A model generated the notes under the pieces. The model searched no databases. It was given only the letters and a program-made list of their open reading frames with translations, and had not been told where the DNA came from. From an uncultured Alphaproteobacteria bacterium (GTDB taxonomy: Bacteria > Pseudomonadota > Alphaproteobacteria > HIMB59), in the NCBI GenBank assembly GCA_902599405.1, contig CACKFO010000003.1:47088-111087 (forward strand): a stretch of 64,000 nucleotides of DNA. The letters run 5' to 3'. The position numbers and the translations under genes are program-made. This document shows, one piece after another, positions 37,796-46,733 of this stretch (the stretch's first letter is position 1; every line of letters starts with the position of its first letter).

Positions 37796-38509
37796 TCAGA
37801 TTCTTTTTATCTTATAAATTTTTTGATCCTCTGTCATAGATCTGACTTGCCTTTTATACCATTCCTTAAAATCATTTGATGTGTCATCATAAAACATCAC
37901 TTTCTTTCGAATTAAGAAAATACCAATATCACTCTCTGGAATTCCAATGAAAGTCTGTCTTTCTGTGTGCATCACTTTTACACTTTCTTGCAAAGGTTCA
38001 TGCTCACATAAATAATAACCATAATGCTCTCCCCAAACATATCTTATAATAGGAGTTGTTGCTTCAATCATCATCTGAACATATTTATCCTCATTTTTTA
38101 AAAAATTTTCCATACCTGGTACAGGTTGATGGATTTGAGCAAAACTAAGACCAATTTTTTCTTTAGGCACCCAAACAGAGGGAAATGAAACATGTAAAGC
38201 TATAAGTTTGTTACATCTGTGAAAAATGGCTATATCCTCTTGAAGATTATAGCCAAGTTCTACAAAGTTATTAAAGTTAGAGTTTTTAGATGGGTATTCT
38301 TTTTTTAATATAGAATTTAACTTCTCGCATACAGCTATATCAATTTCTTTTGTAAAATAATCATCAATAAAAATATTTTCTTTACAATTTTTTTTCAAAC
38401 TTAAATATCTTTCTTCATGCTCATCATATTCAATAATTGGAAGGTCTTTTATTTTTTTTATTCCAGGAGCTACAGAATAAATAGGTCCATATGGTTCCCA
38501 GTCGATCAT
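37796..38509 (-). CDS. DUF3445 (heme-dependent oxidative N-demethylase-like) protein
   Basis: A 237-residue protein with the DUF3445 features HVSFPSVWVPKEKIGLSF plus AQIHQPVPG (near residues 110-140) and HTERQTFIGIPESDIGIFLIRK near residue 185. In methylotrophic bacteria members are heme-containing oxygenase subunits acting on dimethylamine-type substrates. Partner subunits are not present, and the protein is coupled (4-nt overlap) to a TauE/SafE exporter. The substrate is not known; a methylated amine is a guess. Confidence 0.82.
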   Translation of the reverse strand: MIDWEPYGPIYSVAPGIKKIKDLPIIEYDEHEERYLSLKKNCKENIFIDDYFTKEIDIAVCEKLNSILKKEYPSKNSNFNNFVELGYNLQEDIAIFHRCNKLIALHVSFPSVWVPKEKIGLSFAQIHQPVPGMENFLKNEDKYVQMMIEATTPIIRYVWGEHYGYYLCEHEPLQESVKVMHTERQTFIGIPESDIGIFLIRKKVMFYDDTSNDFKEWYKRQVRSMTEDQKIYKIKRI

Positions 38510-39219
38510 TTTGTAAATAAAATCAATACTCCTATCAAAGTGATAGCAATAATAATAAGTTTTTTAAATAGGATTTCCGGTATTTGTTTATGTATAAAAT
38601 AACCCAGCCAAACACTTAACATAACTAAAAGAGCTATTGGATAGTATATTTTCACTATCTCTAAATAGCTTCCTCCCAAAAACATAAAAAATATTGCTCT
38701 CAAAGAGTTTATAATAAAAAAATATCCAGCCATAGTTGATCGCAACTCTTGTTTTGAGGAGAAATAATCTTTATACCCCATTAATACAAATGGTCCTCCA
38801 ATAGTATAAATTCCTTGAATAAATCCACCTAGAATTACAAAAAAATTTTTCAAGAATTGAGGAAACCTGATATCAGGAAAGAATAAGTTGAAACATCCAT
38901 AAATAATTAAAATTATTGCAAATATTTTTATTAAAATATCTGATGCAAAATAACTGATAAAATATGTTCCAATTAATGCACCAGGAATTGTATAAATTAA
39001 AATTTTGATCAGATGATTTAAAGAGACATATTTGTATGATTGAATTAAAACAGCTAAACCGGAAGATAGCCCAACAATCATTGCAAGCTTTAACAAAGAA
39101 TTAAAGTCAAAGAAAAATCCACTAATTCCCAGAAAGATTATCGTACCACCAAAACCAAAAATACTTTCAATGGCGTATGCAAAACAAGCTATTAATGCAA
39201 TAGTTGAAAAATTTGGCAT
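38506..39219 (-). CDS. TauE/SafE family exporter
   Basis: A 237-residue membrane protein with about eight segments. The family pattern shows in ALIACFAYAIESIFGFGGTIIF at the N-terminus and a second repeat LGGFIQGIYTIGGPFVLMGY near residue 130. Family members export sulfoacetate, sulfite or other organic anions. It overlaps the DUF3445 gene by 4 nt. Confidence 0.87.
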   Translation of the reverse strand: MPNFSTIALIACFAYAIESIFGFGGTIIFLGISGFFFDFNSLLKLAMIVGLSSGLAVLIQSYKYVSLNHLIKILIYTIPGALIGTYFISYFASDILIKIFAIILIIYGCFNLFFPDIRFPQFLKNFFVILGGFIQGIYTIGGPFVLMGYKDYFSSKQELRSTMAGYFFIINSLRAIFFMFLGGSYLEIVKIYYPIALLVMLSVWLGYFIHKQIPEILFKKLIIIAITLIGVLILFTK

Positions 39220-39265
39220 TTAATTCTATTTAACAATTTAGAATGTTTTATGTTAAAAGTAATCT

Positions 39266-39847
39266 ATGTATTTAAAAGTAATATTTTCTTTTATTGTAAT
39301 ATTATTTCTTAAAACGAATTTATTGTATGCCCTTTCTCAAGATATTTCTTTGACAATCATGGTTCGTTCTACATTGGGAACAGAATATATTCTAGCTAAA
39401 AGTATTTGCAAAGTATTGGACAGGGAACTTGAAATATCTCATAGTTATGGTGGCTCCAACACATTAGAATGCAATACACGCCTCGATGATAGCGTTGATG
39501 AAATAATTAAAAAAATTGAACAAAATCAATTTCAATATGCAATTATTAAAAAATCAGATTTACTCAATCGTCCCTCTAATTTATCGCTTCGTTCAATTTT
39601 AAATTTTCCCGCAGATAATGATTATGTTTTTATTTCAAACCAGAATGTACATCCTAATGTGATTAAGGATATAAACTTTGGAATTATGAATCATTTGCTT
39701 GAGTTTCGCTATCTTCATAAATCTTTTTTTGAATTTTCGGAAAATAATTTAATTGTTAAAGAAAAAATACCATTACACTTAGGGACTTTAAAATTTAGTG
39801 ATGAGTGGAGTAGTGGTAAAAGAAGAAGGTTTACAGAGGTAGACTAA
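39266..39847 (+). CDS. TAXI-type/periplasmic binding-protein-like, truncated length
   Basis: A 193-residue secreted protein with a signal peptide (hydrophobic residues 5-21, ending near YALS). GTEYILAKSICKVLDREL then SYGGSNTLECNTRLDD resemble the start of TAXI-family solute-binding proteins (YxxAxAiAkll and S.GS..N), followed by a QFQYAIIKKSDL stretch. It is shorter than TAXI proteins (about 320). No TRAP membrane genes are adjacent. The assignment is tentative. Confidence 0.6.
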   Translation: MYLKVIFSFIVILFLKTNLLYALSQDISLTIMVRSTLGTEYILAKSICKVLDRELEISHSYGGSNTLECNTRLDDSVDEIIKKIEQNQFQYAIIKKSDLLNRPSNLSLRSILNFPADNDYVFISNQNVHPNVIKDINFGIMNHLLEFRYLHKSFFEFSENNLIVKEKIPLHLGTLKFSDEWSSGKRRRFTEVD

Positions 39848-39920
39848 TTTTTACAAAACCATCAGTTACAACAAAAATAAATATTAAAGCAAAAAATACT
39901 CCACCAACAAAAACTTTCAT
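39831..39920 (-). CDS. Possible 29-residue hydrophobic peptide
   Basis: ATG at 39920 opens a 29-codon ORF that is almost wholly hydrophobic in its first 19 residues (MKVFVGGVFFALIFIFVV), followed by TDGFVKISLPL. Its end overlaps the TAXI-like gene antisense by 17 nt. No ribosome site is clear. It could be a tiny membrane peptide or chance. Confidence 0.27.
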   Translation of the reverse strand: MKVFVGGVFFALIFIFVVTDGFVKISLPL

Positions 39921-39978
39921 GACACAAACTTACTAAATAGATTTTAGGTGTAAAGTATATAAACTGTGCAAAATTGTC

Positions 39979-40590
39979 ATGAACGAGTTTATTTTTGGTT
40001 TTTCAACAGGTTTAAGTTTAATACTTGCTATAGGTGCACAAAATTTATTTGTTATAGAGCAAGGTATAAAAAAAAATAATATTTTTTTAGTAACTTCAAT
40101 ATGTATAGTTGGTGATTTCTTATTGATTTTCTTTGGAATTTTCATATTTCACTTTATTAAAAATTTCATCAATGATCTGATCAATTTATTATTATCTATA
40201 GGGCTTGTCTTCTTTCTTTTAAATTTTATATGGTCAAAAATAAAAACATTTAAACATGATATTGTACTTTCACAAAAACACATGCAAACATCAAAGTTAA
40301 AAATAGCCCTTCAGACACTTGCCTTTACTTTTTTAAATCCACACGTTTACTCAGACACTGTTTTTATTTTAGGAAATTTATCAAAAAATTTTCTAACTAT
40401 TTCTGACAAGGTTTTATTTGGATTAGGTGCAAGTCTAGCGTCATTTATTTTTTTTTATTTTTTAGGCTATGGTGCTCAATCACTAAGATTATATTTTTTG
40501 AACAAACAAGTTTGGAAGTTAGTTAATATAATAATAATTCTTTATTTGCTTATACTTACCTTATCTATTATTTTCTTGGAAATAATTTGA
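39979..40590 (+). CDS. LysE/ArgO family amino-acid exporter
   Basis: A 203-residue six-segment exporter. GFSTGLSLILAIGAQNLFVIEQGI is the LysE/ArgO N-terminal motif (GAQN), and FTFLNPHVYSDTVFILG the mid-protein motif with NPH. These fit exporters of lysine and arginine more closely than the RhtB type at 35.3 kb. It is transcribed alone. Confidence 0.9.
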   Translation: MNEFIFGFSTGLSLILAIGAQNLFVIEQGIKKNNIFLVTSICIVGDFLLIFFGIFIFHFIKNFINDLINLLLSIGLVFFLLNFIWSKIKTFKHDIVLSQKHMQTSKLKIALQTLAFTFLNPHVYSDTVFILGNLSKNFLTISDKVLFGLGASLASFIFFYFLGYGAQSLRLYFLNKQVWKLVNIIIILYLLILTLSIIFLEII

Positions 40591-40698
40591 TTATTAATTT
40601 TTTATTTATAAATTATTTCATCAGCTGTCTGTAAGTTGCATAGTTGTTATGCAATTATAACACGAGTTTTTTAAAATATTATATGTATAAATTTATTA

Positions 40699-40780
40699 GG
40701 AGCAGTTTTTAAAAGTTTCGATTAACTCCGTGTTGACATAGATACTTAGTTATTCCCTCCTAGTTATAACAAACTGCTCC
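40699..40780. repeat. Long-range inverted repeat with internal conserved block, in the leader of the DUF2721 gene
   Basis: Arms GGAGCAGTTT (40699-40708) and AAACTGCTCC (40771-40780) match perfectly over 10 bp around a 62-nt interior, ending 9 nt before the DUF2721 start. The interior holds ATACTTAGTTATTCCCTCC, the complement of a block resembling that in the 10.2-kb inverted repeat, and two copies of TAGTTAT. A further 7-bp hairpin (TTGCATA-GTTGT-TATGCAA, 40636-40654) lies upstream, after argO. The region 40591-40789 holds no gene. It could be a structured 5' leader; no known riboswitch was recognised. Confidence 0.5.
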
Positions 40781-40789
40781 ATTAATAGT

Positions 40790-41203
40790 ATGCCAAGCTT
40801 CACAACACTTTATCCAGCACTTTTGTTTCCAGCTATACCTTTAATGATGATATCGTTTGGTAATAGATATACTTCTCTTGCCTCATTAATTAGAAAGATC
40901 CATGACACAATAATTACAAATAGACCAACTAGCAATGTGGTTCAACATCACTTAGATCAAATTAAAGTACTTACAACCCGTTTAACATTAGTTAGGTCAG
41001 TTCAAACCCTATCTGGGATCAGCTTTTTGATGAATTTAATTTCTATTTTTTTTAGCTATATCAAGATTTATGGCTTAGCCTTGAACTTTTTTGGTTTAGG
41101 GATATTGATATTTTCAATAGCTATAATGTTATTTATCTATGAGATACAATTATCTACTAAAGCTCTTAGTAAGCATTTGGAAGACCTGAAAGATTTTAGT
41201 TAA
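40790..41203 (+). CDS. DUF2721 family membrane protein
   Basis: A 137-residue protein with the family pattern YPALLFPAIPLMMISFGNRYTSLASLIRKIHD at residues 8-40, then a charged helix (HHLDQIKVLTTRL), and two further membrane segments. Function unknown. It is preceded by an unusual inverted repeat and lacks a visible ribosome site. It is convergent with the MATE gene, overlapping by 4 nt. Confidence 0.85.
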   Translation: MPSFTTLYPALLFPAIPLMMISFGNRYTSLASLIRKIHDTIITNRPTSNVVQHHLDQIKVLTTRLTLVRSVQTLSGISFLMNLISIFFSYIKIYGLALNFFGLGILIFSIAIMLFIYEIQLSTKALSKHLEDLKDFS

Positions 41204-42546
41204 TTTATTAAGATACCGGACTCTCTTTTAAATAAATATTTCATATGAAAAAAAACAAACACTGAGCCTAGTAAATTTGTAAAAAATATAGCCCACCAAA
41301 TACCAATTAGGCCTTTTTCAAGAGTCTCAGAAAATAAATAAATTACAAATGGGGGAAGAAATACCAATCTAATAAAAGTGTAGAACACATTTACAGAGGG
41401 TTTTCTTAAACCAGAAAGTACAGAATCACACCTATCAATAACTTGATATATAAAAGCCAAAAAAGCTACCATAAATAAGTAACTACCAGCAATAATTATC
41501 ACTTCACTGTCTCTTGAAAAAAAACTAGCAATCCTTTCACCCGCAAATATAAGAACTAATGCTCCAAAAATCATCATTGTCATAGATAACCTTAATGAAA
41601 TTAAAAAAGCTTCATAAATTCTATCAAAATTCTTCGAACCAAAATTTTGTCCTACCATACTTAATAAAGCACTACTAAATCCTATGGCAGGTAATAAAAT
41701 AATTTGCTCAATTCTTAAAGCTATACCATATGCTGCACTAGCTGAGGCACCATAACTTGTAACAAACTTTTGCATTATGAAGAAACCAACTGCAATCATA
41801 AACATATTCATACTAGAGGGTATAGATTGTCTTAGAATTCTTAATACGAATTTAGTTTCTAGCCAAATATAATTGTAATTGAAATACTTAAACAAAGGAC
41901 TGCGAATAGCATAATAGCTTAAAAAGAAAAAATGGAATAGTTGAGATATGACTGTTGCAAGAGCTATGCCGAGAGTTCCCAATGCAGGAAAAGGACCATA
42001 ACCTAAAGATAAGAAAGGACTAAATATTAAATTAATAAAAAAGCTTATGATTAACGCATTTCTATTTTTTTTTGTATCTCCTTGTGCATATAAAAGAGAA
42101 TTAACGACAAAAGAAACAATAAAAATTGGAGCGCCAATTGAGAGTACTTTTATATACCTTAGACCATTGTTAAGAAAAATACCCTCTGCCCCAAAATATA
42201 AAAATACAGGTCTAGATAATAGAAAGGTTGTAAACCCAATGGCTATAGAAATCAATAAAGTGATAACTAAAGCTTGAGTATGTATCTTAATTGCCTCATT
42301 AAATTTTTTTTTGCCAATAGCTATTGAGACAAGAGCTGTGGTGCCTTGTCCAAAACCTACAGCGAAGGCCAATAAAATAAAATACAAGGGGTAAGATATT
42401 GATAAGCCTGCTATAGCCTCTGTGCTTATGAGACCTGCATAAAAAGTATCTACTACATTGTACAGAGTATAAAATAAAAGACCTGTTCCTGCTGGAACAG
42501 CCATACCGATTAATTGTTTTTTTATATCCCCTTGGGTAAGATCCAT
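41200..42546 (-). CDS. MATE family efflux pump
   Basis: A 448-residue twelve-segment transporter with the two-bundle MATE layout: KKQLIGMAVPAGTGLLFYTLYNVVDTFYAGLISTEAIAGLSISYP at the N-terminus and GFSSALLSMVGQNFGSKNFDRIYEAFLISLR midway (the GxxxGQNxGA motif). Members export drugs or metabolites with Na+ or H+. It begins 4 nt after hemJ in the heme operon, so it could export a heme-pathway intermediate or simply be co-transcribed. Confidence 0.92.
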   Translation of the reverse strand: MDLTQGDIKKQLIGMAVPAGTGLLFYTLYNVVDTFYAGLISTEAIAGLSISYPLYFILLAFAVGFGQGTTALVSIAIGKKKFNEAIKIHTQALVITLLISIAIGFTTFLLSRPVFLYFGAEGIFLNNGLRYIKVLSIGAPIFIVSFVVNSLLYAQGDTKKNRNALIISFFINLIFSPFLSLGYGPFPALGTLGIALATVISQLFHFFFLSYYAIRSPLFKYFNYNYIWLETKFVLRILRQSIPSSMNMFMIAVGFFIMQKFVTSYGASASAAYGIALRIEQIILLPAIGFSSALLSMVGQNFGSKNFDRIYEAFLISLRLSMTMMIFGALVLIFAGERIASFFSRDSEVIIIAGSYLFMVAFLAFIYQVIDRCDSVLSGLRKPSVNVFYTFIRLVFLPPFVIYLFSETLEKGLIGIWWAIFFTNLLGSVFVFFHMKYLFKRESGILIN

Positions 42547-42550
42547 AAAA

Positions 42551-42967
42551 TTAAAAAGGTCTTACAACTACAAGTATTACAATTAAAATTAGAAGAACAG
42601 TAGGCACTTCATTGATTATTCTTAGATATTTTGAGGTATAGTCTCTAAAATTACTCTCTAGACTTTTTCTAATTTTACTTAAATACATATGAAATGCAGA
42701 GAGAATTAGAACTAATATAATTTTCAAAAAAAGCCATAATTCAAAACCTACATAATGGATAAGGGCTAAACCAAATACCCAAGTTAATATCATTGCTGGG
42801 TTCATTATAATTTTTAGCAATTTATATTCCATTTTTTGAAATACACTATTCATTTCAGGATTGGTTATGTTTTCTACATGATAAACAAAAAGTCTTGGTA
42901 AATAAAATAACCCAGCAAACCATGATACAAAAGATATGATATGTAAAATTTTTAATAACTCATACAT
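42551..42967 (-). CDS. hemJ: Protoporphyrinogen oxidase HemJ
   Basis: Oxidises protoporphyrinogen IX to protoporphyrin IX in the membrane. The 138-residue, four-segment protein matches HemJ: KILHIISFVSWFAGLFYLPRLFVYH with the conserved His and Arg residues, and a later KIILVLILSAFHMYLSKIRK with a conserved His/Lys. It sits 4 nt after hemF. This is the only protoporphyrinogen oxidase in the window. Confidence 0.93.
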   Translation of the reverse strand: MYELLKILHIISFVSWFAGLFYLPRLFVYHVENITNPEMNSVFQKMEYKLLKIIMNPAMILTWVFGLALIHYVGFELWLFLKIILVLILSAFHMYLSKIRKSLESNFRDYTSKYLRIINEVPTVLLILIVILVVVRPF

Positions 42968-42971
42968 TTTG

Positions 42972-43793
42972 TTACCATTTAGCCTCTGGAGGCATTGACA
43001 TTAATATAGCATCAATATTACCACCGGTTTTTAATCCAAATAATGTCCCTCTATCATAAAGCAAATTAAATTCTACGTAACGAGATCTTTTTTTTGAGAG
43101 AGTATCTAAGTCATCTTGATTAAAGTTAAAATCTTTTTTTCTTTTTGAGTTTTCAATTACAAAATTAACAAAGAATTGCCCAACATCTTTTATGAAAGAT
43201 AAGTCCTTATCAAAGTCTGTATTGATATAATCAAAAAAAATCCCTCCTATACCTCTACTTTCTTTTCGATGCTTTAAATAAAAGTATTCATCACATTGTT
43301 TTTTAAATTTTTCATAATAAGTTGAATTATGTTGATCACATGTTCGTTGGAGACCTTGATGAAAATTATCTGTTTCTAATTTTTCAGGTATTGCAGGGGT
43401 TAAATCACAACCACCACCAAACCATTGTTTTCCTTTTGTGGTTATGTACCGAGTGTTAAAATGAGCTGCAGCAATTTTCGGGTTTTTCATGTGAGCTACG
43501 ACTGAGATACCACTGGCCCAAAAGCTTGGATCCTCTTCGGTTCCCGGCATTGATTTTTTAAATTCTTCACTAAAATTACCATGCACTGTTGAAATGTTTA
43601 CTCCTACTTTTTCAAATATTTCTCCTTTTAGTAAGGACATCAAACCTCCACCACCACCAGGTCTTTGCCACTCTTTTTCTATAAATTCAGACCCATCAAG
43701 CTTTTGCATTGATCCAACCATTTGATTTCGAAGTTCTCGAAACCACTTTTCTGCTTTAGTTTGTTGATTTTTTATTTGATCACTCATACCCAC
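42972..43793 (-). CDS. hemF: Oxygen-dependent coproporphyrinogen III oxidase HemF
   Basis: Converts coproporphyrinogen III to protoporphyrinogen IX with O2. The 273-residue protein has GGGGGLMSLLKGEIFEKVGVNISTVHG, FNTRYI, WFGGGCDLTPAIPE and a C-terminal YVEFNLLYDRGTLFGLKTGG. The use of HemF implies aerobic life. It overlaps hemH by 10 nt. The usual length is about 300; the N-terminus here is slightly short. Confidence 0.96.
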   Translation of the reverse strand: MGMSDQIKNQQTKAEKWFRELRNQMVGSMQKLDGSEFIEKEWQRPGGGGGLMSLLKGEIFEKVGVNISTVHGNFSEEFKKSMPGTEEDPSFWASGISVVAHMKNPKIAAAHFNTRYITTKGKQWFGGGCDLTPAIPEKLETDNFHQGLQRTCDQHNSTYYEKFKKQCDEYFYLKHRKESRGIGGIFFDYINTDFDKDLSFIKDVGQFFVNFVIENSKRKKDFNFNQDDLDTLSKKRSRYVEFNLLYDRGTLFGLKTGGNIDAILMSMPPEAKW

Positions 43794-44806
43794 CCATGTA
43801 GTTCGTTTTCTATCAACGAAGTGAGTAGGAGTATATGATCTTCTCGATCATTTAGACAAGGAATATATCCAAATTCCTTTCCACCATTTTCCATGAATAT
43901 TTCTCTATTTTCCTCGTTAAGTTCTTCTATTGTCTCGAGACAATCTGAGGAAAAAGCAGGACTTATAACATGAATGTGGTCTGTACCATTTTTTGCTAAG
44001 CTCTCTATAGTTTTATCTGTGTAAGGTTGAAGCCATTCTGCTGGTCCAAATCTAGATTGAAATGTGGTCATATAACTTTCCTCTGGTAAGCCCATGGTCT
44101 CTGCCACCAGCCTAGTAGTTTTTCTGCAAAAACAATGATACGGATCCCCTTTATCTAAATATTTTTTTGGAACACCATGATAGCTAAATATGATTTTTTT
44201 TGGTTTTGAATTTTTAGTCCAAAATTCTTCAATGCTATTTTTAAGAGCTTTAATATAAAGTTCATTTTCGTAATATCCTCCAATAAAACGAAGAGATGGT
44301 ACCCAACGCCAACTTTTTAATTCTTCTGCAACAGCATCAAACGTTGAGCCCGTTGTAGCCGCACAATATTGAGGGTATAAAGGTAAAATAATAATACGAT
44401 CACAATTTTGATTTCTAAGATTATTTAAACCCTTAGAGATGCTAGGATTCCCATAACGCATTCCAATATCAAATACGATATTTTGATATTTCTTATTAAT
44501 AAATTCTTTTATTTTCGATAATTGGTTTTTTGTGTGGAATAGAAGAGGTGAACCTTCCTCTGTCCAAACAGATTTGTAATTTTTAGCTGACTTCGCTGGT
44601 CGAGTATTTAAAACTATTCCATTAAGAATAGGCAACCAAATAGCTTTTGGTGTTTCTATGACACGTTCATCTGATAGAAATTGCTTTAGATAAGTCTTTA
44701 AAGACGACTTAGTTGGCTCATCTGGTGTTCCTAAATTTGTGATCAAAATACCTGTCTTAAGACCAGAGCCATGAACGTATAGTTTATTACCTTTAAATGA
44801 AGCCAT
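43784..44806 (-). CDS. hemH: Ferrochelatase
   Basis: Inserts iron into protoporphyrin IX. The 340-residue protein has ILITNLGTPDEPTKSSLKTYLKQFLSDERVIE, GMRYGNPSI, LYPQYCAATTGST, the catalytic His in FSYHGVPKKYLDKGDPY and AFSSDCLETIEE near the C-terminus. It overlaps hemF by 10 nt and follows hemE by 18 nt. Confidence 0.96.
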   Translation of the reverse strand: MASFKGNKLYVHGSGLKTGILITNLGTPDEPTKSSLKTYLKQFLSDERVIETPKAIWLPILNGIVLNTRPAKSAKNYKSVWTEEGSPLLFHTKNQLSKIKEFINKKYQNIVFDIGMRYGNPSISKGLNNLRNQNCDRIIILPLYPQYCAATTGSTFDAVAEELKSWRWVPSLRFIGGYYENELYIKALKNSIEEFWTKNSKPKKIIFSYHGVPKKYLDKGDPYHCFCRKTTRLVAETMGLPEESYMTTFQSRFGPAEWLQPYTDKTIESLAKNGTDHIHVISPAFSSDCLETIEELNEENREIFMENGGKEFGYIPCLNDREDHILLLTSLIENELHGWV

Positions 44807-44824
44807 TGAAAAACATTACGATTT

Positions 44825-45841
44825 TTATGATAACTTAGTTCTTATCTTTTCTATGAATAAATGAACATTAGCCTCAGGAGTAGTTTTTTTTACACCGTGA
44901 TCGAGGCTAGCAATCCACCCAGATCTATGAGATGACTCACTCTGTAAGCATTCCTCAATATATTTATCAATATAATCAGAAAAGGATTTAGTGTCCTCCA
45001 TAGCTAACAAATCATTTGAAAAATTCCCCTGTAAAGATAAATGTGTCTTTGGTAATTCAGTGAAAACCTCCAAATTAGTTCCTAAAACTGTAAGTTTTAA
45101 ATTTTTTAAATTTTGTAATTTATTAAATTTAGTTTGAGAAATTTCTTTAGTGAAATATCCAATTTTATTTGGATAAATATTTGAAATTTTAACTAAAAAA
45201 GGAATAACGAATTCATCAAAATCTCTATCATTTAGTTTATTAGCTTCAGTATCAAATATCATTAACAAATCAATGTCATTTTGTAACTGAATTTGTATAT
45301 TTTTTTGTATTAACATTTCTAAAACGGGCAGGGTTTGTTGAAATAGTGTTTGTGATACAGGATTATTCCTCGTTGCAAAATGGTATAAAGTTACAGGTCC
45401 ACCAGTAAATCCAATTAAGGATTTATCATTTGAAAGTTCATTTCTAATATGTTTTAGAGATATATTCTGAAAATCTATAAAACTTTCAAATTCATCAATA
45501 TTAAATTCGGATATCATTTTTGAACTTAAATTTTTTTCAAATATTGGTCCAGGATTAAACTTCAAACTCATACCTAAATAATCTAAAGGAAAAAGAATAT
45601 CACTAAACAATATTGCAGCATCAAAATCAAATTCAACAATAGGTCCAAGAGTTACCTCACAAGCAAGCTCAGGCTCTTTACATAATTGTTCAAAAGAATA
45701 TTTTTCTTTTAATTTTCTGTAATGCTGATGATATCGACCGGCCTGTCTCATAAACCAAATTGGAGGAATTTTTTGTTCAACTTTATTTAAGGCATTAAAA
45801 AAATTTTTGTTATAGGTATTTTGCAATATCTCTAGCTCCAT
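44825..45841 (-). CDS. hemE: Uroporphyrinogen decarboxylase
   Basis: Removes four carboxyl groups from uroporphyrinogen III. The 338-residue protein shows PPIWFMRQAGRYHQHYR (near residue 26) with the substrate-binding arginines, and FSDILFPLDYLGM with the catalytic Asp near residue 80. SGWIASLDHGVKKTTP closes the C-terminal part (the usual YIFNLGHG is changed). The start codon lies 32 nt inside hemB. Confidence 0.93.
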   Translation of the reverse strand: MELEILQNTYNKNFFNALNKVEQKIPPIWFMRQAGRYHQHYRKLKEKYSFEQLCKEPELACEVTLGPIVEFDFDAAILFSDILFPLDYLGMSLKFNPGPIFEKNLSSKMISEFNIDEFESFIDFQNISLKHIRNELSNDKSLIGFTGGPVTLYHFATRNNPVSQTLFQQTLPVLEMLIQKNIQIQLQNDIDLLMIFDTEANKLNDRDFDEFVIPFLVKISNIYPNKIGYFTKEISQTKFNKLQNLKNLKLTVLGTNLEVFTELPKTHLSLQGNFSNDLLAMEDTKSFSDYIDKYIEECLQSESSHRSGWIASLDHGVKKTTPEANVHLFIEKIRTKLS

Positions 45842-46733
45842 AAGTAATAATAAAATCTGCTTGAGCTCTTTTGAGTACCGTTAAAGACTCTATGAGCAAA
45901 TCAACATAATTGCCAAATTTAGCTTTGCTGAGCATTTGTAGACTAGCATACTCACCACTTACTTGGTACGCACCCGTGGGAAGCAGTGTCTCCTTTTTTA
46001 TATCTCTTATTAAATCTATTGAAGTCATACCAGGCTTAACCATTAAATAATTTGCACCTTGGGCTGCATTACTAATTGAGCTTTTAATCGCCTTTGCTTT
46101 GTCTTCAACAGGTAATTGATATGATGACCGATCAAATCCCTGTGGTGATGATTTTGCAATATCTCTAAAAGGGCCGTAAAAGTGACTTTTAAATTTTGTT
46201 GAGTAACTCATTATTTGAGAATTTGAAAAACCATTTTGAACAAATATTTTTCTCAAATATTTAGTCGTATTTTTCATCATGTCACTTGGTGCAATTATAT
46301 CAGCTCCCGCCTCAAGATATGTATTTGCCGCTAATCCTAAAGAGTAATGTGTCTTATTAAGATCAATTGATTTTTTATGAGTAACTCCACAATGCCCATC
46401 AACAGTTATTGAGCATAAGCATGTATCTATAAGTAAAACTATATCTTTTCCAAAATAATTTTTAATTCTTCTTATAACTTCATAGTGAAAGCTAAAATCC
46501 TCCGGATTTTTTTGTTTTTTATTTGGAACGATAAAAAGTAGAAAATTATTGATACCTTTTTTTAAATCCTTTTCAATTGCCTTAATTATAGATGAAGATG
46601 ACCAACTCTTATTATTACCTAATCCTTTAATTTCCTTTGAATTTTTTACCTTTTGATCCACAAATAACGGTTGAATTAAAATTTTCTTTTTAAGAGATTT
46701 AGACTGATCAATAGGGAAATAATTTTTAATCAT
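45810..46733 (-). CDS. hemB: Porphobilinogen synthase (5-aminolevulinate dehydratase)
   Basis: Joins two 5-aminolevulinates into porphobilinogen. The 307-residue protein has the zinc-binding cysteines in DTCLCSITVDGHCG (near residue 103-116), the first Schiff-base lysine in YSTKFKSHFYGPFRD and the second in LMVKPGMTSIDL. The APSDMM segment is followed by KNTTKYLRK, not the usual DGRV. The sequence is shorter and more divergent than typical HemB (about 330). It overlaps hemC by 4 nt and hemE by 32 nt. Confidence 0.93.
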   Translation of the reverse strand: MIKNYFPIDQSKSLKKKILIQPLFVDQKVKNSKEIKGLGNNKSWSSSSIIKAIEKDLKKGINNFLLFIVPNKKQKNPEDFSFHYEVIRRIKNYFGKDIVLLIDTCLCSITVDGHCGVTHKKSIDLNKTHYSLGLAANTYLEAGADIIAPSDMMKNTTKYLRKIFVQNGFSNSQIMSYSTKFKSHFYGPFRDIAKSSPQGFDRSSYQLPVEDKAKAIKSSISNAAQGANYLMVKPGMTSIDLIRDIKKETLLPTGAYQVSGEYASLQMLSKAKFGNYVDLLIESLTVLKRAQADFIITYGARDIAKYL

